A DNA stretch of 8,664 bases from DASTHV01 sp035718045 (GTDB lineage Bacteria; Patescibacteriota; Saccharimonadia; Saccharimonadales; UBA10212), in contig DASTHV010000016.1 in NCBI GenBank assembly GCA_035718045.1, forward strand, positions 1 through 8,664, written 5' to 3'. The notes under the pieces are model-generated. The model did not search any database. It had not been told where the DNA came from and saw only the letters and a program-made list of their open reading frames with translations. Within the stretch, counting starts at the first letter, position 1; each line of letters starts with the position of its first letter. The translations under genes and the position numbers were made by a program. Of the stretch, positions 1 to 4,932 are shown in pieces.

Positions 1-1
1 G

Positions 2-3000
2 AGTCAGGCAGCTACTAATCCCGCTACTACCTCTACGGCTAATGTGTTTGTATCACCTAACGGTAGTGACTCTGGAGCCAACTGCCTAAGATTCACTACA
101 GCCCAAACCAATCCGGATCCAACTGGAGCTAGTTTGTGTGCCAGCTTCAATAAGGCATATCAGTTGGCTGGCTGTGGTGATACGATAGAGGCAGAAGCCG
201 GCAACTATTATGAACATCAAACCAGCACCTCGATTAATTACGATTCTACCAAAGTCAACTGCTCTTCAAATATCGTAATTCAGCCGACAGTTGGCGCCAC
301 TGCAGCCATTCAAAGCGACTTAAGGGTCTATGCGCAATATCTGACTTTCAAAAACATGACCTTTAGACAAGGTAATCCAATGGTATATCAAACGGCTTTT
401 TCCGGAGCTAATAATAATCTTATCTGGCGATTCCGCCATCACGTGCGGGCGCCGTCTTGCGGAGTGACCGTTAATTGCTCGCCTGAAGGCTTGCCGGCTA
501 TAGAATATGATGATCCCGGCGCGGCCAATCAACAGTTGGCTATCACCATCCAAGACGGTAATAAACTTCATGTCTCGTTAGCAACCGATGCCAGCGGAAA
601 CATAACTACCACCGCTAACGACATTATATCTGCCGTGGTAGCCGATACCGATCCGGGCTTTACGGCCAATCAAGTCTCTGTAACTACTGCCGGCAATGCT
701 GATGGCACGGGCGCGGTAGCCGCTTTTCCCCAGACGACACTAACCGGTACTTTAGGCGTTTGGTTTGATGTTCCTGGGGGTACGGATTGCGCTGATGTTG
801 CCTCTAACGATGTGATAGATGGCAGCAACGGCGATACATTTAATATTATTGGCGCCAAAGATATTACTATTGAAAACAGTACGTGGGGTAATTATGAAAT
901 CGGCCAAGATTCCCAGGTGGGCTATCGGACTAATTGCGACCCGGCCTCCGACATTTCTATAATTGGAAATACTATTGAAAATGCTTATAACGATTTTGCC
1001 AGTGACCCGGCCGATGCTGACCCCAACCATCCAGACGGTATTCAGGTCGACTCCGGATTTAACGGTCTGGTAATCAGCGGTAATCACTTTAAAAATTTAC
1101 TCGAGCAACAGATATTTATTCGCTTATCTCAAGGTACTGCTAACGCTTTAAATCTTAAAGTCGAAAACAATTTCATTGGCCCCCGGCTAGCCTCTACGCA
1201 GACTTGGACTATGCAACTTACTAATATTGGCTCTACCAATACTTGTAGCGGGGCAGTGATTGCATTCAATACCTTTGTGGGAGATTCTGAACAGGCTACT
1301 TCGCCCGTGCTTTCGTGCCCGGTTTCACCGGGCGGGGTGCCGACCCAGGTAATTGGCAATATTATGTCAGTATCACCCTCTGCTTATAGCTGCACGTCAA
1401 ACCAAAATACCTACCAGGTTGTTTATGATTACAATGTTTATGGGTCAGGCGTGCCTTGTGGCACCCACGACGTCGTTGCCAGCCAGACCTACGTGAATTC
1501 GGCCAATTCCGACCTCCACCTCACGGTTGGCGACAGCGCTATCGACTATGTTCCGACGAGTATTTCTATCGGCTGTCCCATTACAGACATTGATGGTAAT
1601 ACTCGGCCGCAGGGTGCCGCCTGTGACGCTGGCGCCGATGAGTATATAACTCCTCCTGCGGTCTGGGTTTCCACCACTGGCGATGACAGTACCTGTATAC
1701 GTGGAGACAGTACCAAACCCTGCGCCAGCTTAAATCAGGCCTACCTTGTAGCCCAACCAGGAGACACTATTCAAGTCGCCTGTGGCGATTATCCGGCTCA
1801 GACTATCAACTATGACTCCACTAAAGCTGGCTCTACTGACTATATTACCTTCGAACCGGCTTCCACGTCTGGTATTTGTTGGAATCAAACGGATAAGATT
1901 GTTATCGGCAACAGCGAGGGAGCTAGCGCGCCATCTTACATCAAACTGGGCCATTTTTCCATGACCGGCGGCATAGATAACTTTTACAAGGGGTCGTCGG
2001 GCGACATCGTTGATAATACGGTTTATGCTTTCTATCCGGCTACCCACATTATAATCGACCACCAAAGTGGCGGCAGTTTTGGTTTTTCGGCAGTGACGGA
2101 TTTTTTGGTTGAGAATAGCGACCTTGGCAATTGTGAGTCCGAGGCCTATCCAAATGCGCAGGGCGTTATGACCACCGATTTCTGCGTCTCAGAACTAAGA
2201 GCTGTCCCGTCCCAGACCGGATTAAGCGATGTCGCTAATCCGCCAAAAAACTCCGGCTCAATCATTAATACGAAATTCCATGATATCAGCGGCGATACAT
2301 CTAATTTGAACTGCGGTTCGTCTGGCTGTCATGTCACCGGCTTTGCTGTCTTTGGCGGCGACGGAGTCACATATGACCATGACGCCTGGTGGAACGATGA
2401 AGTCACTGGGATGCGCTTTCAGAACTTCTGTGGCTGCACATCGCAAGAGCTGAAGAACTTTACAATTCAGAACTCATGGTATGACCTAAGCGGCAGTGCT
2501 TTTGAGGTTAATTCGGAAGTTGACGGCTTGGTTGTTCGCTTTAATTCTATGACCGTCCATTCCTACATCCCCGGCGATGGTATTACCAGACATGCTGGAT
2601 ATATCAGCTGCGACGCCGGCAGCATGGACACTAACGGCTCGCCTGCTGGCGTCAATGCCTGCGGCACAGATACGAATCATGCTAAATTCTACGGTAATAT
2701 CCTCACAAATGCCGGCTGTTTCGCGAACACCGACTGGTCCTATAACATATTTGTGCCATTCTCGATAAGCACCGGACTGACGGCCTGTGGCACGAATGCT
2801 ACAACTGTTTCATCCGTGCCCTATACCGCCGATCCGGCCGCTGGAGTGCCCAATTTTAATATCACCGATCCCTCCTGGACAGGCAACAACTATATACCGC
2901 TTTCCATAGCTGGCGGCTACCCTACCACTGACTATTACGGGAACAGTCGCCCTGGCGACACAGGGCTACTGGATGCTGGTTCCGTAGAACAGACTACTTT

Positions 3001-3172
3001 AGCCACCTCAACCACCCCAGGCGATCTTAATAGCGACGGCCATGTCAACATCACTGACCTATCCATAATGCTCAGCAACTGGGGAACTACTAACTCCACC
3101 TGTGATCTTAATACTAACGGCAGCGTCGATATCTTTGATCTGTCTATCCTGCTATCCCATTATGGGGTGTAA
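2..3172 (+). CDS. Secreted double beta-helix protein with dockerin-like tail (5' partial)
   Basis: The frame is open from base 2, so the gene begins before the window and 1056 residues are visible (numbered here from base 2). The first residues, S-Q-A-A-T-N, match the signal-peptide end of the neighbours (L-L-x-S-x-A-A), so probably only the start codon and signal peptide are missing. The GTG at 44 is an ordinary valine codon. Layout: beta-helix module A, about residues 14-548, closed by DIDGNTRPQG...CDAGADEY (529-548); module B, from about 553, closed by a weaker cap, YYGNSRPG...LDAGSVE (977-997); dockerin-like tail 1007-1056 with two EF-hand-type loops, DLNSDGHVNITD and DLNTNGSVDIFD. Module A carries an inserted domain at about 167-249. 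Both modules contain I-N-Y-D-S-T-K early on, with different codons, which suggests an old internal duplication. The likely role is an extracellular carbohydrate-binding or -modifying protein or adhesin. No catalytic site is recognised, and the helix fold is inferred from repeated I-x-[IV]-x-[GN]-N-x-[IF] rungs. Confidence 0.9.
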   Translation, partial: SQAATNPATTSTANVFVSPNGSDSGANCLRFTTAQTNPDPTGASLCASFNKAYQLAGCGDTIEAEAGNYYEHQTSTSINYDSTKVNCSSNIVIQPTVGATAAIQSDLRVYAQYLTFKNMTFRQGNPMVYQTAFSGANNNLIWRFRHHVRAPSCGVTVNCSPEGLPAIEYDDPGAANQQLAITIQDGNKLHVSLATDASGNITTTANDIISAVVADTDPGFTANQVSVTTAGNADGTGAVAAFPQTTLTGTLGVWFDVPGGTDCADVASNDVIDGSNGDTFNIIGAKDITIENSTWGNYEIGQDSQVGYRTNCDPASDISIIGNTIENAYNDFASDPADADPNHPDGIQVDSGFNGLVISGNHFKNLLEQQIFIRLSQGTANALNLKVENNFIGPRLASTQTWTMQLTNIGSTNTCSGAVIAFNTFVGDSEQATSPVLSCPVSPGGVPTQVIGNIMSVSPSAYSCTSNQNTYQVVYDYNVYGSGVPCGTHDVVASQTYVNSANSDLHLTVGDSAIDYVPTSISIGCPITDIDGNTRPQGAACDAGADEYITPPAVWVSTTGDDSTCIRGDSTKPCASLNQAYLVAQPGDTIQVACGDYPAQTINYDSTKAGSTDYITFEPASTSGICWNQTDKIVIGNSEGASAPSYIKLGHFSMTGGIDNFYKGSSGDIVDNTVYAFYPATHIIIDHQSGGSFGFSAVTDFLVENSDLGNCESEAYPNAQGVMTTDFCVSELRAVPSQTGLSDVANPPKNSGSIINTKFHDISGDTSNLNCGSSGCHVTGFAVFGGDGVTYDHDAWWNDEVTGMRFQNFCGCTSQELKNFTIQNSWYDLSGSAFEVNSEVDGLVVRFNSMTVHSYIPGDGITRHAGYISCDAGSMDTNGSPAGVNACGTDTNHAKFYGNILTNAGCFANTDWSYNIFVPFSISTGLTACGTNATTVSSVPYTADPAAGVPNFNITDPSWTGNNYIPLSIAGGYPTTDYYGNSRPGDTGLLDAGSVEQTTLATSTTPGDLNSDGHVNITDLSIMLSNWGTTNSTCDLNTNGSVDIFDLSILLSHYGV
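500..748 (+). other. Domain inserted in beta-helix module A of gene 1
   Basis: About 83 residues (167-249 counted from base 2) interrupt the beta-helix rungs of module A. The segment reads D-P-G-A-A-N-Q-Q-L-A-I-T-I, then V-S-L-A-T-D-A-S-G-N-I-T-T-T-A, then I-I-S-A-V-V-A-D, and ends N-A-D-G-T-G-A-V-A-A...T-L-T-G. From memory, this order of motifs (DPGAANQ, LATDxxGxIxxTAxxV, DGTGxVAA, xLxG) recurs in phage structural proteins and very large bacterial surface proteins, so I infer an accessory domain of that family. Helix-like sequence resumes after it (I-I-G-A-K-D-I-T-I-E-N-S). No counterpart is visible in the other five modules. The boundaries are approximate. Confidence 0.55.
3020..3172 (+). 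repeat. Dockerin-like tail cassette, copy 1
   Basis: These are the last 51 codons of gene 1, stop included. They encode 50 residues with two calcium-loop repeats of dockerin type I: loop one has D1, N3, D5, N9 and D12, and loop two has D1, N3, N5, D9 and D12. By hand alignment the copy differs from the gene 2 copy at 4 of 153 bases and from the gene 3 copy at 14. The similarity to copy 2 stops at the stop codon and does not continue into the spacer. It shares CACCCCAGGCGATCT across its upstream edge with copy 3 only. Confidence 0.9.
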
Positions 3173-3179
3173 ACCCCAT
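3162..3179 (+). other. Perfect hairpin over the gene 1 stop codon
   Basis: ATGGGGT (3162-3168), loop GTAA (3169-3172) and ACCCCAT (3173-3179) form a perfect 7-bp stem with a GNRA-type tetraloop that contains the TAA stop. The 3' arm lies in the spacer and is absent after gene 2, although gene 2 ends with the same ATGGGGTGTAA. No T-run follows (next bases CTGCTTTAATC), so it is not a typical intrinsic terminator. It could attenuate read-through or protect the mRNA 3' end. The structure is seen directly; the role is unknown. Confidence 0.4.
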
Positions 3180-3233
3180 CTGCTTTAATCGGTTATGTGG
3201 TGGTATGCTATTGCATAAGAGCTTTATCTTAAG
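3173..3233 (+). promoter_or_regulatory. Spacer 1-2 with possible extended -10 promoter
   Basis: This 61-base gap contains TGGTATGCT (3201-3209), which fits an extended -10 element (TGn plus TATGCT), with no good -35 box upstream. Overlapping it are two small inverted repeats: TATGC-TATT-GCATA (3204-3217) and TAAGA-GCTTTA-TCTTA (3216-3231). CTTAAG sits directly against the gene 2 ATG. There is no Shine-Dalgarno-like purine run at normal spacing. The promoter call is tentative; the genes could equally be co-transcribed. Confidence 0.25.
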
Positions 3234-4892
3234 ATGAAACGAAAACAACCGGTCAGAAAGTCTCCCCGCCAATCCATGAAATATCTACAACCCCCTCACT
3301 ACCTGAAGTACAGCCGTTTCTCTAAGGTCAATCTGCTGATTTTTATCCTGATCTTTGCCGGTATTGGGGGCTACGTTTTACTTCATAGCTTCGCGGCCAC
3401 CACTCAAACCACCGCTAATCTGTGGGTTGATACCACCGGCGGCAGCTGCACCCGGCAGGCTACGGCCGGAGCCTACAACGATGCTGGAGCTTGTTCAAGC
3501 ATGCAGGCCGCCATGACGGCCGCTCAGGCCGGTGACAGGGTGATAGTCAAGTGTGGCGCTTACCCGTCTCAAACAATCTCCACGGGAACAAAGTCCACAG
3601 CCGTATCTTTTTACGCTGAAACTTACGATCAAGCCGCGACGGCTGCTGACGCTTACTCTGCAACCAGCTGTGCCACGGTAGCCAGTTTGTCGCTAAACGG
3701 CGTGGATAAGATACATATATACGGCATACAAGCTACACCGGCGCCGGATAATTCAAGGACGGACGCCCATCTTACATATGCCTATGGCGGTAGCCTGGGT
3801 ATTTGCGCCTCCGGTTGCGCTTCAACTGCTACCACCGATATCTTGATTGACGGCTTTCATGGACGGAATTTCTTTGGTTATGTGACCAACGTGGTTATTG
3901 ATCATTCCAGTTTCGGCGGCTGGGACGCTTGTTACGACACCGCTGGCAACCACCTAGCCTCCGGCAATTCCGGCACGGAGGACGGTTTCAGATTCTGGAG
4001 CGGAACTGGCGGTTCCGGTACGCCTACTAACTCCGTACTGAGAAATTCGGTAATCCACGACATTATCATGGGCGTCAATGATTCCGAGCTTGGCAACGTG
4101 TGTACCTACGGTTCAACCTATGGTCCGCACGCCGACTGCATGCAGAACAATGGTGGGGCAGGCATCACCATAGAGAATAATATCTTCTTTAATTGTCCCA
4201 GCAGCGATATCCAATGGAATCCGTTTGGATCTGCCACGATAGGGACACAAACTATCCAGAACAATTATTTCGGGCCGATCGGGGGTATCGGCAATGGCAC
4301 GGTCTTAGGCGCTCAATCCGGCAGCAGCTGGGATTGTTCCAATATAATCGTGCGCAATAATCTTTATAACGGCGTTGGTATTAATTTTGAAAATGCCGGC
4401 TGCGCCGGCGGCGTGGGCGGCCAGATATATAGTAATATCTTCGCGGGAGATTGCTGGTCATCCCAGGGTTCTAATTATCATGACAATATCTTTGAGACGC
4501 CCAATACCTGCGGCACCAATGCCACCGTATGTACTCCGGTTTTTGCTAATACTCCGCCCACCAGCCCCAACTGGCTGGCCACGGCTACGCCGAACTTCCA
4601 CCTGGCTAGTAGTGACACTTGCGCTAAGGATCATGGTTACACAACCTACCCACCTACCGACTTCGAAGGTGATACTCGCCCACAAGGAACATTGTCTGAT
4701 GCGGGCCCCGACGAAGTAGTGTCCGGTAACCCTCCTGTCGGCGATCTCAATAGCGACGGCCAGGTTAACATCACTGACCTATCCATAATGCTCAGCAACT
4801 GGGGAACTACTAACTCTACCTGTGATCTTAATACTAACGGCAGCGTCGATATCTTTGATCTGTCTATCCTGCTATCCCATTATGGGGTGTAA
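3234..4892 (+). CDS. Secreted single beta-helix protein with dockerin-like tail
   Basis: This is a complete 552-residue paralogue, the smallest of the set. The ATG at 3234 follows an in-frame TAA at 3216; a second ATG at 3276 (Met15) would also keep the whole export signal, so the true start is not fully certain. The N-terminus is basic (residues 1-31), then a hydrophobic stretch (about 32-50) with the I-G-G-Y motif ends at S-F-A-A, with likely signal peptidase cleavage after Ala54. Mature part: N-cap L-W-V-D-T-T-G-G-S-C...A-G-D-R-V-I-V-K-C-G-A-Y; beta-helix rungs such as I-T-I-E-N-N-I-F-F-N; H-A-D-C-M-Q at 299-304; closing cap D-F-E-G-D-T-R-P-Q-G...D-A-G-P-D-E at 476-495; dockerin-like tail 503-552. 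About 17 cysteines suggest disulfide bonding outside the cell. Function is probably extracellular binding or glycan processing; no enzyme family can be assigned. Confidence 0.93.
   Translation: MKRKQPVRKSPRQSMKYLQPPHYLKYSRFSKVNLLIFILIFAGIGGYVLLHSFAATTQTTANLWVDTTGGSCTRQATAGAYNDAGACSSMQAAMTAAQAGDRVIVKCGAYPSQTISTGTKSTAVSFYAETYDQAATAADAYSATSCATVASLSLNGVDKIHIYGIQATPAPDNSRTDAHLTYAYGGSLGICASGCASTATTDILIDGFHGRNFFGYVTNVVIDHSSFGGWDACYDTAGNHLASGNSGTEDGFRFWSGTGGSGTPTNSVLRNSVIHDIIMGVNDSELGNVCTYGSTYGPHADCMQNNGGAGITIENNIFFNCPSSDIQWNPFGSATIGTQTIQNNYFGPIGGIGNGTVLGAQSGSSWDCSNIIVRNNLYNGVGINFENAGCAGGVGGQIYSNIFAGDCWSSQGSNYHDNIFETPNTCGTNATVCTPVFANTPPTSPNWLATATPNFHLASSDTCAKDHGYTTYPPTDFEGDTRPQGTLSDAGPDEVVSGNPPVGDLNSDGQVNITDLSIMLSNWGTTNSTCDLNTNGSVDIFDLSILLSHYGV
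4740..4892 (+). repeat. Dockerin-like tail cassette, copy 2
   Basis: This is the second copy of the 153-base tail. It is identical to copy 3 over 105 consecutive bases (4764-4868 against 7756-7860) and differs from it at 12 bases overall. It encodes Q where copies 1 and 3 encode H (DLNSDGQVN against DLNSDGHVN). It shares the ending CATTATGGGGTGTAA and the AATAGCGAC stretch with copy 1, but GTT and TCT codons with copy 3, giving a mosaic relationship. Confidence 0.9.
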
Positions 4893-4932
4893 GCTATATA
4901 CTTAGTCTTAAGTACTACTAACATTGTCAAAA
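4893..4932 (+). promoter_or_regulatory. Spacer 2-3 with TATACT element
   Basis: This 40-base gap begins directly after the gene 2 stop. It holds CTATATACTTA (4894-4904), whose TATACT (4897-4902) is a five-of-six match to a -10 box, then CTTAAGT (4907-4913). ACTTA-GTCT-TAAGT forms a 5-bp inverted repeat (4900-4913). The identical 11-mer occurs again before gene 4. No -35 box can sit in the gap, so a -35 would fall inside the gene 2 coding end. No Shine-Dalgarno sequence is visible. A promoter is possible but unproven. Confidence 0.3.

Noticed and set aside
44..3172. GTG at 44 as the start of gene 1
   Set aside because: The frame is open to base 2, and the upstream residues S-Q-A-A-T-N match the end of the family export signal. 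Starting at 44 would give an exported-type protein without a signal.
3162..3190. Intrinsic terminator after gene 1
   Set aside because: The hairpin is perfect but is followed by CTGCTTTAATC, not a T-run. It is kept only as a hairpin of unknown role.
4375..4719. 114-codon plus-strand frame overlapping gene 2
   Set aside because: It is an out-of-frame shadow of the gene 2 helix and cap region. It has no start context and lacks a plausible product.
4924..4932. TTG at 4924 as the start of gene 3
   Set aside because: An ATG lies three codons downstream, just ahead of the basic signal region, and genes 2 and 4 use ATG. Nothing favours the TTG.
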